Notes under the pieces: generated by a model
Database searches by the model: none
What the model was told of the DNA's origin: nothing
What the model saw: only the letters and a program-made list of their open reading frames with translations
In this document: in pieces, positions 55,650 to 64,000 of the stretch
Numbering within the stretch: position 1 is the stretch's first letter
Layout: each line of letters begins with the position of its first letter
Translations under genes and position numbers: made by a program
Source of the DNA: an uncultured Clostridia bacterium
GTDB taxonomy: Bacteria; Bacillota; Clostridia; Oscillospirales; Ruminococcaceae
Length of the DNA: 64,000 bases
NCBI GenBank assembly: GCA_947584375.1
Contig: CANPWL010000001.1
Location: 124,001 to 188,000, forward strand
Direction of reading: 5' to 3'

Positions 55650-55678
55650 TTGACAATAAACTATTCATATTATATAAT
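55650..55678 (+). promoter_or_regulatory. Consensus sigma-A promoter
   Basis: TTGACA and TATAAT are 17 bp apart, 38 bp before the small gene at 55716. Both boxes are perfect consensus. Confidence 0.9.
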
Positions 55679-55715
55679 TGAATTAATATTATCGGATAGA
55701 AACGGAGGAAGCGTT

Positions 55716-55979
55716 ATGAGTGTAGACAAGGATAAAATTACTGAATTTGCAGAAAAAACAGGTCAGGCAATAACTGAAGGAGTAAAAGCAGGAGCGAAAT
55801 ATACAAAGGAAAAAGCACCATTGGTAGGAAACGCCTGTTTAAAATTCGGTCGGGAACTTAAAGAAATTTTCACGTCAAAAAACAAGGCTGAGGTTATTGA
55901 TGTTGCAGACGCAACAAAGCCGGAAAACAGTGCGGACAGCACAGCAGGTGATCACGCAGACAAAGACACAAATGAATAA
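55716..55979 (+). CDS. Small hypothetical protein
   Basis: The 87-residue protein begins MSVDKDKITEFAEKTGQA, has an amphipathic helical middle with KAGAKYTKEKAPLVGNACLKFG, and an acidic, Ala/Asp-rich tail. It has no signal peptide or membrane segment. I do not recognise the family. A GGAGG site seven bases before the ATG, a perfect consensus promoter and a terminator show that it is a strongly expressed single gene. Confidence 0.8.
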   Translation: MSVDKDKITEFAEKTGQAITEGVKAGAKYTKEKAPLVGNACLKFGRELKEIFTSKNKAEVIDVADATKPENSADSTAGDHADKDTNE

Positions 55980-55992
55980 AAAGAAAAAACTG

Positions 55993-56021
55993 CCCGTCTG
56001 ATTTTTTTCAGGCGGGTTTTT
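55993..56021 (+). terminator. Terminator of the small gene
   Basis: CCCGTCTGA and TCAGGCGGG (with G-T pairs) enclose six T residues and are followed by TTTTT. Confidence 0.8.
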
Positions 56022-56023
56022 AG

Positions 56024-56662
56024 TCAGCGTATGTTATTGTTACTATAATTACACAAATGTAAAAGTGTACATTCTTTGCACTTTTCGCCTCTTGCCTTGC
56101 AAATATCTCTGCCGAATAAAACAAGTCTGTGGCAAAAATCAGAACCCTTCTCGGGAGGAATGATCTTTCTTAGATCCTCTTCAACCTTAACAGGCTCTTT
56201 ATTCTTAGTCAGTCCAAGACGTCCGCAAATTCTTATGCAATGCGTATCTGTAACAATAGCAGGCTTATGAAAAACATCTCCCATAATTAGATTTGCAGTC
56301 TTTCTCCCTATACCTGAAAGAGTGGTAAGTTCCTCTATCGTTTGAGGGATCTCACCATTAAAATCATCTCTTATTTGTCTGCACATCTCAACTATTGATT
56401 TTGCTTTTGTCTTAAAAAGTCCACATGGCTTTACTATTCGTTCAATGTCACTAATATCAGCATCAGCAAAATCGTCTATGCTTCTATATTTATCAAAAAG
56501 CTCTTTTGTAACAATGTTAACCCTTGCGTCAGTGCATTGTGCAGAAAGCCTTCCGGCAATCATAAGCTCATGGGGCTTTTTATATACAAGCGAGCAAATT
56601 GCATTCGGATAAAGACTTTCAAGTTCATTACAAATCAATAACGCTTTTTCTTTCTTTGTCAT
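56024..56662 (-). CDS. nth: Endonuclease III
   Basis: The 212-residue bifunctional DNA glycosylase/AP lyase removes oxidised pyrimidines. It has the helix-hairpin-helix LSGIGRKTANLIMG with the catalytic Lys, the catalytic Asp in VTDTHCIRI, and the C-terminal 4Fe-4S cluster Cys pattern C-x6-C-x2-C-x5-C (CKARGEKCKECTLLHLC). AAAGGAAT precedes the ATG. It is transcribed alone, converging with the small gene at 55716. Confidence 0.95.
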   Translation of the reverse strand: MTKKEKALLICNELESLYPNAICSLVYKKPHELMIAGRLSAQCTDARVNIVTKELFDKYRSIDDFADADISDIERIVKPCGLFKTKAKSIVEMCRQIRDDFNGEIPQTIEELTTLSGIGRKTANLIMGDVFHKPAIVTDTHCIRICGRLGLTKNKEPVKVEEDLRKIIPPEKGSDFCHRLVLFGRDICKARGEKCKECTLLHLCNYSNNNIR

Positions 56663-56851
56663 AAGTTAATTCCTTTCGACTAATTATTTATTACATTTTA
56701 CTACAAATAATCGCATTTTTCAATGCCTATTGACAATATACAACCATTGTAATAAATGATAAATTATAGTATATTTCATGCTTTATATTTACTTTTATTC
56801 AATACTGTGATATAATAAACGTAATCATTCTTATTAAAGTGAGGTTTAGAA

Positions 56852-59800
56852 ATGTTAAGGAAAAAATCCGATAATACCATAAAGCTTAAACAAAATGTTT
56901 ACAGCACAAACGGTACAACTGCCATCGGAACCGATTCCCGGCTATACAGATTTTATAATCTTAGAGGAATTCAGTTTACCGTAAAACATTTATTTGTAGC
57001 GCTTTCATTTATAATACCATTTTTAATTATGTTGATCGTTTTCATCAAAGAGGAAATGTATCCGGCAGGAGATAATCAGATTCTAGTTATTGACTTCTGG
57101 CATCAATATTTCCCTTTCCTTTCTGAAATGCAGGACAAGCTTCAAAACGGAGGTTCTCTGTTATATTCCCTTCGTTCGGGCTGGGGACAAAATTTTCTTG
57201 GGATAATGTCATATTACACAGCCAGTCCGCTGAATTTTCTTTCATTGTTAATTCCTGAAGCGCATATGAGAGAATTCTTAGCCCTATTTGTATGTATTAA
57301 AGTAGGCTGTGCAGGTTTGTTTATGGGAATGTATCTGAAAAATGTATTTAAAAGAAATGATTTTTCTATTGTACTTTTTTCAATCCCCTACGCTTTATGT
57401 GCATACATTATGGGATACTACTGGAATATAATGTGGCTGGATACGGTTGCTCTTATGCCGCTTGTTGCACTTGGCGCTCACTATCTTATCAAGGAAGGAA
57501 AATTTAAGCTTTATTCAATTTCACTTGCAGTAGCATTTTTCTCTAATTTTTATATCGGATTTTTCTTATGTATATTTATAGCACTGTATTTTATTGCGGA
57601 AGTTATATGTTCAAAAATAGGAATTAGGACTATTCTAAAAAGGTTATGGCAAATCCTGCTTTTTTCATTGATAGGTATTGCTCTAACTGCAATATTGGTT
57701 CTTCCCGCATATTTGGCACTGAAATCAACCTATTCAGGCGATAATTCAAACTTTCCTGAAGAAATGACATTCTATAAAAGCTTTATCAATGTTTTAAGCA
57801 ATCTTCTTGCTTTTAAAACACCTACTCATCTGGATGGACTGCCGAACCTTTACTGCTCATTATTAGCAGTAATAATGATTGGCGTTCATGCATTTTCCAA
57901 AAAAATCCCCCTTCGTGAAAAGGTCGTTGTATTTCTTCTTTTAACATTCCTGATCGTAAGCTGCAACAATAATATTTTGGATTATATTTGGCACGGTTTT
58001 CATTATACAAACCAAATACCTTTCAGATTTTCATTTGTATTTGCATTTGCTCTTATAATTGTTGCTTACAGAGCATTTACACAGCTTGAAAATATATCTT
58101 GGGTTCATATCGTCGGAGCAGTTATTGTCACAGTCGGAATTGTTGTTATAGGGGCGTTTTCGTCAGGCACAACTACTGCCATAATAAGAAATAATATTTC
58201 TCTGGCACTTGCGTATATGGCTCTTATAACCATTCTTTTGATAAAATCTAAATATATAACCACTAAAACCATATCTCTGATTATGATTATTCCTATGGTA
58301 GTAGAAATGTATTCCTGTGCAAGCAAGGGAGCAGACGCAGTCGGTTCATCTTCATACAGCACATATTATGCGAATAACGATGAGGTACAGAAGCTTTTAA
58401 CAAAAACTGTTCCCGAAGATGACGATTTTTACAGAACAGAAATGTCTAAATGGTATACAATAAATGACCCTTGTCTATACCGTTATTACGGTGTATCACA
58501 GTTTAGCTCAATGTCCAATGCTGCGGTATCATATTATATGGAAAACTTAGGAGTAGTTTCACAGCCCGGTGGAAACAGATATTATTACGGAGCTACCAGC
58601 CCGTTTACAAATGCGCTTTTGAACTTAAAATATGTCATTTCAAAAACAGGAACCAATCCAGACACTTATCTAAAAGAAATTGCTTCAGCCGGTGAAGCAA
58701 AGCTTTATGAGAACACAGCATATTTGCCATTCGGTTTTTTAACTGACACCGGGTTAAAGAATTTTAAACTAAGCAATCCTCAGAATCCTTTCTATTACCT
58801 TAATGCACTGTTCAAAAGCATGACAGGTATAAACAAAGACTTGTATTCTTACGTTATGATGACTAAAGGTGAAGGCGAAAATGTTTCCATAACTAATGAG
58901 GATGAATTGACCGGCATATATAACTATGTGCCTGAAAATGGAGATATAATATTCAAAGGTGAAAAAGCACTTAATGAGTCTGATAAAAAAGTGGGCGGTG
59001 TAAAGGCAAACTCTTATTATCACATGACTGCGGAGGACCTTAAAGCTGCCGTTGATTTAGGTCCTGATGACGAAATAACAGATGAGTTTGACGGAAAAGT
59101 TTTGGAGATCACCTACAAGTATCAAAGCGACGCTGACATTTGGGAGGACGGCTCAGAATTGTTTTTCTATCCGCCTTCAGATAATGATGATATGAGTATG
59201 GCAAATGAAACCTTTGAAGCTGACCAGCCGTTTCAATTTACGACCGAGATAACCGACGCTGTTCTGGAAAGCGGTCTTGCTTTTGAAGGGTATGGAGTTA
59301 TTCTAACTCAGATTGCTCTAGTCGACGAGGATAAAAGCAGCGAAATATCAGAAGAGAACGCAACTCTATCATTTAACTACACAGCAGTGTCTGACTCGAT
59401 GCTGTACTGTTTCTTTGACAGCCCGGAAATTGAAACTGTCGAAACTAAACTCAGTTCAAGTGATGAAACCAATTCTTATACAGTTGAGGACGATTTGGAA
59501 TATATCTTCCCCGTAGGTTTTGCAAAAGAGGGAGAAACAGCAACGATTTCGGGAACAACATTAAAACCTCTGACAAGCGGAGGACAGTTAAGCTGCTTTG
59601 TATATCAAATAAACGACGATGTTCTTCAAGAGGGTCTTAATAAGCTAAAATCTAACGGAACATATGATATTAAAGAGCGTACAGACACTTACTTCAAAGG
59701 TGAGATTGACGCCCGATCTGACGGATATATGTATACTGCAATACCCGCTAACGGCTGGACAGCTTATGTCGATGGAGAAAAAGCTGAAACTGCTGAGCTT

Positions 59801-60298
59801 TGCGGAGCAGTTTTAGGCGTTAAGCTTGAAAAAGGCAAGCATACCGTAGAGCTTAAATACTCACCTCCGGGATTTAAAGAGGGCGTTATAATTTCTCTTT
59901 CCAGTATTTTAGCTTTGATATTTATAAGTATACTTGTAAGAAAAACAAAGCCGAAATGCTTTGAGCCTTCCTGCATATATGAAGATGAACGCAGAAGAAA
60001 AAAAGAAGAGAAAAAAGAACTGAAGGCAAAACTAAGGGAAGAATCAAAACTTAAAAATCTTTCAGAATTCAATGAAACTAAAGATGAAAATCTAGATGAA
60101 AACGATTTTATGGAAGTTCATAAGTCTAAGGATACAGATGAATCCGCTGAAAATGGCTCAAACCACAATAATGCATACAAATCAGAGGATGAAAATTCAT
60201 ATTTATCAGACAATATATCTCTATACGATTCAGAGGGAAATGAGATAGCTCTTGAATCCCCCGAAATAGAAAATGATCCTGATGAAAACAAAAAATAA
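56852..60298 (+). CDS. YfhO family membrane protein
   Basis: The 1148-residue protein has about 13 N-terminal transmembrane segments (to about residue 485), an extracytoplasmic domain of roughly 540 residues with the YfhO pattern (NAYLPFGF-like turns, GWTAYVDGEKAE, GKHTVELKYSPPGFKEG), a last helix near 1020, and a highly charged cytoplasmic tail of about 100 residues. YfhO proteins resemble GT-C glycosyltransferases and help glycosylate lipoteichoic acid in Bacillus. The acidic, low-complexity tail is an addition I do not recognise. It is transcribed alone with its own terminator. Confidence 0.87.
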   Translation: MLRKKSDNTIKLKQNVYSTNGTTAIGTDSRLYRFYNLRGIQFTVKHLFVALSFIIPFLIMLIVFIKEEMYPAGDNQILVIDFWHQYFPFLSEMQDKLQNGGSLLYSLRSGWGQNFLGIMSYYTASPLNFLSLLIPEAHMREFLALFVCIKVGCAGLFMGMYLKNVFKRNDFSIVLFSIPYALCAYIMGYYWNIMWLDTVALMPLVALGAHYLIKEGKFKLYSISLAVAFFSNFYIGFFLCIFIALYFIAEVICSKIGIRTILKRLWQILLFSLIGIALTAILVLPAYLALKSTYSGDNSNFPEEMTFYKSFINVLSNLLAFKTPTHLDGLPNLYCSLLAVIMIGVHAFSKKIPLREKVVVFLLLTFLIVSCNNNILDYIWHGFHYTNQIPFRFSFVFAFALIIVAYRAFTQLENISWVHIVGAVIVTVGIVVIGAFSSGTTTAIIRNNISLALAYMALITILLIKSKYITTKTISLIMIIPMVVEMYSCASKGADAVGSSSYSTYYANNDEVQKLLTKTVPEDDDFYRTEMSKWYTINDPCLYRYYGVSQFSSMSNAAVSYYMENLGVVSQPGGNRYYYGATSPFTNALLNLKYVISKTGTNPDTYLKEIASAGEAKLYENTAYLPFGFLTDTGLKNFKLSNPQNPFYYLNALFKSMTGINKDLYSYVMMTKGEGENVSITNEDELTGIYNYVPENGDIIFKGEKALNESDKKVGGVKANSYYHMTAEDLKAAVDLGPDDEITDEFDGKVLEITYKYQSDADIWEDGSELFFYPPSDNDDMSMANETFEADQPFQFTTEITDAVLESGLAFEGYGVILTQIALVDEDKSSEISEENATLSFNYTAVSDSMLYCFFDSPEIETVETKLSSSDETNSYTVEDDLEYIFPVGFAKEGETATISGTTLKPLTSGGQLSCFVYQINDDVLQEGLNKLKSNGTYDIKERTDTYFKGEIDARSDGYMYTAIPANGWTAYVDGEKAETAELCGAVLGVKLEKGKHTVELKYSPPGFKEGVIISLSSILALIFISILVRKTKPKCFEPSCIYEDERRRKKEEKKELKAKLREESKLKNLSEFNETKDENLDENDFMEVHKSKDTDESAENGSNHNNAYKSEDENSYLSDNISLYDSEGNEIALESPEIENDPDENKK

Positions 60299-60302
60299 TA
60301 AC

Positions 60303-60340
60303 AAAAAGCAGGCACAGATAAATAAACGTGTCTGCTTTTT
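60303..60340. terminator. Bidirectional terminator
   Basis: AAAAAGCAGgCAC and GTGtCTGCTTTTT pair around the loop between the convergent YfhO and enolase genes. Confidence 0.82.
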
Positions 60341-60366
60341 CTATTAACAAATTTTTGATGTGATAT

Positions 60367-61626
60367 TCAAAACATTCTTCCGTATCTTGCGTCAGGTCCC
60401 AATTCCTTTTCAATTTCCAGAAGTCTGTTGTATTTTTCACAGCGTTCACTTCTGCAAGGCGCTCCTGTTTTTATTTGTCCTGCTGAAAGAGCGACTGCTA
60501 AGTCTGCTATAAAGCTGTCTGCGGTTTCTCCGCTGCGATGCGAAATAATCGTATTGTAACCGTTGTCATATGCAAGCCTGATTGCTTTAATTGCATCGCT
60601 TAGTGTTCCTATCTGATTTACCTTGATCAAAATTGCGTTTGCCGCATTGCTCGAAATCCCCTTTTGAAGTCTGTCGGGATTAGTTACAAACAGGTCGTCT
60701 CCCACTATCTGGACCCTGTCTCCTATTTCCCTTGTAAGCCTTTCAAATCCGGCAAAATCGCTCTCTCCAAGAGGATCCTCAACTGAACGTATAGGATAAC
60801 TTTTACAAAGTTCTTTGATATAGTCAATCATTCCGTTAGTATCAAGCATTTCCCCCCGTTTGGGAAGCTTATATCCGCCTTCGCATACCCACTCAGTTGC
60901 GGCTATATCTAAAGCAAGCTTGAATTTATTATCATCAAAGCCCGCCTTAAAAATTGCTTCCAGTACCAAATCCAAAGCTTCTTCATCGCTTTCAATATCG
61001 GGAGCAAATCCGCCCTCATCTCCTACTCCTGTTGATAATCCCTTATCCCTGAGAATTTTTCCTAGAGTGTGATAAACCTCGCAGGATGCTCTGAGTCCCT
61101 CGCTGAAATGCGAAAAACCCAGCGGCATAATCATAAACTCCTGAATATCAATATTATTGCTTGAATGCGCTCCGCCGTTTAAAATATTCAGCATTGGGAT
61201 AGGAAGTATTTTTTCATCATCAAGACTTAGAGATTTATACAGAGGAGTTTTCTTTGCCTTAGCACAGGCGCGTGAAAATGCCAATGATACTGCCAATATT
61301 GCATTTGCTCCTAAAGCCTTGAGATTTGACGTTCCGTCAATTGCCTTAAGTGTGCTGTCAAGCTCCTGCTGGTCTATATCTCCTTTGGAAATAAGTGCCG
61401 GCTTTATAATATCAGTAATGTTTGAAATAGCCTTTACAACACCCTTTCCGAAATATCTTTCATCATTGCCGTCACGAAGTTCATATGCTTCAAAGCTTCC
61501 TGTTGACGCACCCGATGGAACACTCGCTGCTGCATTAGTTCCATCCTCCAGCGTAACAATAGCTTTAACAGTCGGATTTCCCCGTGAATCCAATATTTCA
61601 ATACCATCTATATCTTTTATTCTCAT
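60367..61626 (-). CDS. eno: Enolase
   Basis: The 419-residue glycolytic enzyme interconverts 2-phosphoglycerate and phosphoenolpyruvate. Signatures are SGASTGSFEAYELRDG near residue 40, GDEGGFAPDI near 202, the Mg-binding Asp/Glu residues (ALDIAATEW, SVEDPL, VGDDL), the catalytic Lys in LIKVNQIGTLSDA and the SHRSGET loop. AAAGGAATAAGCA precedes the ATG. It lies 36 bp downstream of ypeB on the same strand, so some readthrough is possible. Length is slightly shorter than the common 430. Confidence 0.96.
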   Translation of the reverse strand: MRIKDIDGIEILDSRGNPTVKAIVTLEDGTNAAASVPSGASTGSFEAYELRDGNDERYFGKGVVKAISNITDIIKPALISKGDIDQQELDSTLKAIDGTSNLKALGANAILAVSLAFSRACAKAKKTPLYKSLSLDDEKILPIPMLNILNGGAHSSNNIDIQEFMIMPLGFSHFSEGLRASCEVYHTLGKILRDKGLSTGVGDEGGFAPDIESDEEALDLVLEAIFKAGFDDNKFKLALDIAATEWVCEGGYKLPKRGEMLDTNGMIDYIKELCKSYPIRSVEDPLGESDFAGFERLTREIGDRVQIVGDDLFVTNPDRLQKGISSNAANAILIKVNQIGTLSDAIKAIRLAYDNGYNTIISHRSGETADSFIADLAVALSAGQIKTGAPCRSERCEKYNRLLEIEKELGPDARYGRMF

Positions 61627-61662
61627 TGCTTATTCCTTTCACAATACTATGACAGCTTGATA

Positions 61663-63045
61663 TTAAACAGTAAGCGTTCCTGTTTCTGATTCTACCAATA
61701 ATAAAATCTGAGCTTCTTCTCCGGTTTCACAATTTATATAAACCAAAACCTCCTGATTGTTCTTTGTTTTGCATTTCAGCTCATAGCACAATGTTTCAAC
61801 CTCACCGTCCAACGGAACTAAAGCTTTCTGTACTTGTTCTATTTTGAGTCTCGGTGACGCAATCTTTTTAGCCTGATCTACTGTTATTTTCGGATTAGCA
61901 AGCTGTCTTGTCTTGTGATTTACCAAAAATCCTCTTCCGTCAAATCCAAGTATTTCGCCGTTATCCATCGCAACCTTTACTTTTATTAAATCGGTATAGT
62001 AAATTACGTTGTTTTCCTTGTATGCAAAGTTTACTGTACAAACATTTCCTACTGTTTCATAATAAGTGGACTGCATATTATATATTCCTAGCTCGTCAAG
62101 ATAACTCTTTGCATAGTTTACAGCCTCTTTGTTTTCAATATTATTATCGGTTACATCACGGTTTCTCAGCATATATGAACAATATCCGCCGTTCTTGGTT
62201 ATAGAAACCGTTGTCTTTTCACCGTTAATATTGCTTTCAAAAACATATGAAGGCATTTTACCGTCCTCGCTGTTGACAAGCTTTAAAGAATCCTCCTGAA
62301 TTACAGAAACCTCTCCGGCACGTTTTTTAGCTCTTTTCTCAGTAACCTCGTCCTTGTTCTTTATCATCTGCGGTTCTTTTTCCAGAATGTGATCAGAGAA
62401 AGGACCGTCATAAATCAGCGTAGGATAGCTTTCAGAGTTCTTTTCAATGCTTCCCAGATTTAATCCTGCTTGTACAACATTACCGTTATCGCTCTTAACG
62501 TCATCTTCAGATACCTCGCTTAGCTTTGAAACAGTTTCATATGAAAGCTCCTCACCGTTTCCTCTTACTCTCTGCTCAATCTCCCAAAGATTGTTTTTAA
62601 GCTCTTCTGAATAGTTACAAAGCTGCTCTAACGCCTTATACTCCTCATCGGTAATTTTTTCTCCCTTTTCAAGCTTATCGCACAGGCTTACAGCATAATT
62701 TCCCACCTGTGATAAAAACTTATTCGCACCCTCCAAGCTCTTTTCAGACGCAGAAAGCTGCGACAGCGACGCCTTTGCCGACGCTGAATCCAAAAGCAAA
62801 TCACTAGAAATTGATGACATCATATTTGCTGTTCCCGAATACAAACCCTTTTTAAGCGATGTATTTATGTTGTCAGCCGATGTTGACAAGTCCTCAATCG
62901 CCTTCAAATAGTTGTACTCCAATGCCAGCTCTGCTTTCTTGGCTCTGATTCCGAACGTTAATATTATCGCAAACAACAAAAGTAATATTGCTGTTGCAAA
63001 TGTTACTATACGAGCAATTGCTCGTCTACTCATGTGTGAAGTCAT
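61663..63045 (-). CDS. ypeB: Spore germination protein YpeB
   Basis: The 460-residue protein has an uncleaved N-terminal membrane anchor (about 10-32), a helical YpeB domain (about 40-210), and C-terminal PepSY-like domains (about 300-450, with YAKSYLDELGIYN). In Bacillus, YpeB protects and localises the cortex-lytic enzyme SleB in spores, and the two genes are adjacent. Here no sleB is next to it. AAGGGAG lies nine bases before the ATG. Its presence argues that the organism, or its ancestor, forms spores. Confidence 0.9.
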   Translation of the reverse strand: MTSHMSRRAIARIVTFATAILLLLFAIILTFGIRAKKAELALEYNYLKAIEDLSTSADNINTSLKKGLYSGTANMMSSISSDLLLDSASAKASLSQLSASEKSLEGANKFLSQVGNYAVSLCDKLEKGEKITDEEYKALEQLCNYSEELKNNLWEIEQRVRGNGEELSYETVSKLSEVSEDDVKSDNGNVVQAGLNLGSIEKNSESYPTLIYDGPFSDHILEKEPQMIKNKDEVTEKRAKKRAGEVSVIQEDSLKLVNSEDGKMPSYVFESNINGEKTTVSITKNGGYCSYMLRNRDVTDNNIENKEAVNYAKSYLDELGIYNMQSTYYETVGNVCTVNFAYKENNVIYYTDLIKVKVAMDNGEILGFDGRGFLVNHKTRQLANPKITVDQAKKIASPRLKIEQVQKALVPLDGEVETLCYELKCKTKNNQEVLVYINCETGEEAQILLLVESETGTLTV

Positions 63046-63144
63046 AATAGTTTTCTCCCTTTTAAGATATTTGAAACTATTATTTCCTTAACATATAAAT
63101 TTATACACGTTAACACATTATTGATTTAGTAAAATTTTTATTTT

Positions 63145-63256
63145 CATTATTTCAAAAGCGTAAAAGGAAACGGGATTGTACATCATTGCATCGGCAAAAC
63201 GATTTATACTCATCTTTCGTCCAAAAGTTGATATTGCCACACTCTTTATCGCCCAT
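63145..63256 (-). pseudogene. Tyrosine integrase remnant (frameshifted)
   Basis: Read leftward, a frame gives ECGNINFWTKDEYKSF and then, after a one-base shift at a TTTT run (63197-63200), FADAMMYNPVSFYAFEIMK. Together these match the N-terminal core-binding region of Tn916-type phage integrases (FWTKDEYxxFxxAM, then YxAFExLYW). The rest of the gene is absent. It is a scar of a lost mobile element in the ypeB upstream region. Confidence 0.65.
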
Positions 63257-63341
63257 AATATCCGCTAGCGACTAATATAGTACTTGCTTTCAAAAAAGCA
63301 TTGGGCAGACTAAATATTCCATATACTAAATAAAATATATA

Positions 63342-63370
63342 TTGACATAATTTATTTTATATCTTATACT
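63342..63370 (+). promoter_or_regulatory. Consensus sigma-A promoter of the edge gene
   Basis: TTGACA and TATACT are exactly 17 bp apart, 50 bp before the ATG at 63421. Confidence 0.85.
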
Positions 63371-63420
63371 AAATTAGTAAATATTAACTTAATTAGGTTT
63401 TATAATGAACGGAGTTTTTT

Positions 63421-64000
63421 ATGAATAGTGACTATATGAAAGCATATTTACAAAACATTTTCTATAACCAAAGCGTAATATACGATATGAAAGATGAATT
63501 TAAATCCATACTATGTATTACTAATCAAGACACAAATATAGATAAATGGGAAAAATATAAAGCATACAAACCACCTCACAAGAATGATTCGATAGACTGC
63601 GATGCTTGCGGATTGTCAACATATATTTATAATAAAGCATTTTCTTTTCTAAATTCAGTATCTCGTCCCACCAATCAATATAATAAAGAACCTTATTTTG
63701 TATATAATCATAAATATCAACTAATTTTGAATGTTTCCAACGGAGAAAAAGAGTATTATCGTGGAGACGTAATGACATCATTCAATCACATATATAAACA
63801 CTATTTAATGAATTTTATAGGTAATAAAGAAATTGAAAAATATATTCAAGAATCAGCAGGACTATATCACACAATTGGCAATATGCTGCCAGTTCCGGCT
63901 TTCTTCAATACTAATCGTGCCTCAAATCCAAACAATAAAATTCCAAATTCTGAACATGACTTTTGGGATTTAACAATGATTAAAATCAAAGACTATTGTA
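63421..64000 (+). CDS. Hypothetical protein, cut by window edge
   Basis: The frame opens at an ATG with GGAG six bases upstream and runs open to the right edge (193 residues). It encodes a soluble, Asn/Tyr/Lys-rich protein with GDVMTSFNHIYKHYL near residue 117, YHTIGNMLPVPAFFN near 155 and HDFWDLTMIKIKDYC near the edge. The pattern recalls DUF6994-type hypotheticals, but I am not certain. It is more AT-rich than its neighbours and sits beside the integrase remnant, so recent acquisition is possible. Confidence 0.6.
   Translation, partial: MNSDYMKAYLQNIFYNQSVIYDMKDEFKSILCITNQDTNIDKWEKYKAYKPPHKNDSIDCDACGLSTYIYNKAFSFLNSVSRPTNQYNKEPYFVYNHKYQLILNVSNGEKEYYRGDVMTSFNHIYKHYLMNFIGNKEIEKYIQESAGLYHTIGNMLPVPAFFNTNRASNPNNKIPNSEHDFWDLTMIKIKDYC

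Overview
The window reads as chromosome of a low-GC, Gram-positive Clostridia-class bacterium, most likely a gut Ruminococcus or close Oscillospiraceae relative. This is inferred from AAGGAGG-type ribosome binding sites, AT-rich codon use, a GH94 cellobiose phosphorylase, BspA-type leucine-rich-repeat surface proteins, a YpeB spore-germination protein, DUF4364, and abundant NlpC/P60, amidase and M23 wall hydrolases. No rRNA, intact phage, intact insertion sequence or CRISPR array was seen. No species is claimed.

Layout. 1-8.7 kb: a lipoprotein cut by the left edge, an FtsX/MacB-type permease pair with a small, apparently N-terminally truncated partner, a drug-efflux-like tetR/ABC operon with two operator palindromes, an AraC/GyrI-type regulator, and a MerR regulator with an unusually large C-terminal half. 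8.7-18 kb: tRNA-Ser, NlpC/P60 hydrolase, glycerol kinase, Amidase_3, small membrane proteins, an XRE regulator, cellobiose phosphorylase, and an unannotated 40-residue Cys-rich peptide behind a strongly folding leader. 18-21 kb: a ClpC-like unfoldase and tRNA-Arg. 21-29.4 kb: ECF S-component, DUF1893, DUF4364, and the pcrA-aroB-aroA-aroC block. 29.6-37 kb: AI-2E-family permease, FMN riboswitch with a RibU-type transporter, efp-pepP-aroQ, endonuclease IV and radA. 37-49 kb: two BspA-like proteins, feoA-feoB, DUF6512, M23 peptidase, a serine hydrolase and a copper ATPase. 49.5-63 kb: two tandem solute-binding lipoproteins without permeases, secA, endonuclease III, a YfhO giant, enolase and ypeB. 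Right edge: a frameshifted integrase scrap and a hypothetical gene cut by the edge.

How the parts work together. aroB, aroA and aroC, plus aroQ 7 kb away, supply four shikimate-pathway steps. The aroQ-pepP-efp run is a conserved Firmicutes cluster. Cellobiose phosphorylase, glycerol kinase and enolase are metabolic genes, while the secreted hydrolases and LRR proteins form the cell-surface set.

Most interesting signals. (1) A GC-rich repeat family of eight copies, with a variable hairpin, a conserved core and a closing stem, abuts the 3' ends of pcrA, the AI-2E permease gene and the DUF4364 gene in the sense orientation; it forms a 107-bp tandem array at one locus and borders a decayed gene remnant at another. 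(2) An in-frame Shine-Dalgarno plus ATG inside copA would release a free CopZ-like metallochaperone from the same frame. (3) A three-way-junction leader precedes the Cys-rich peptide. (4) copA and secA share an SD-hairpin-start architecture. (5) An integrase fossil lies upstream of ypeB.
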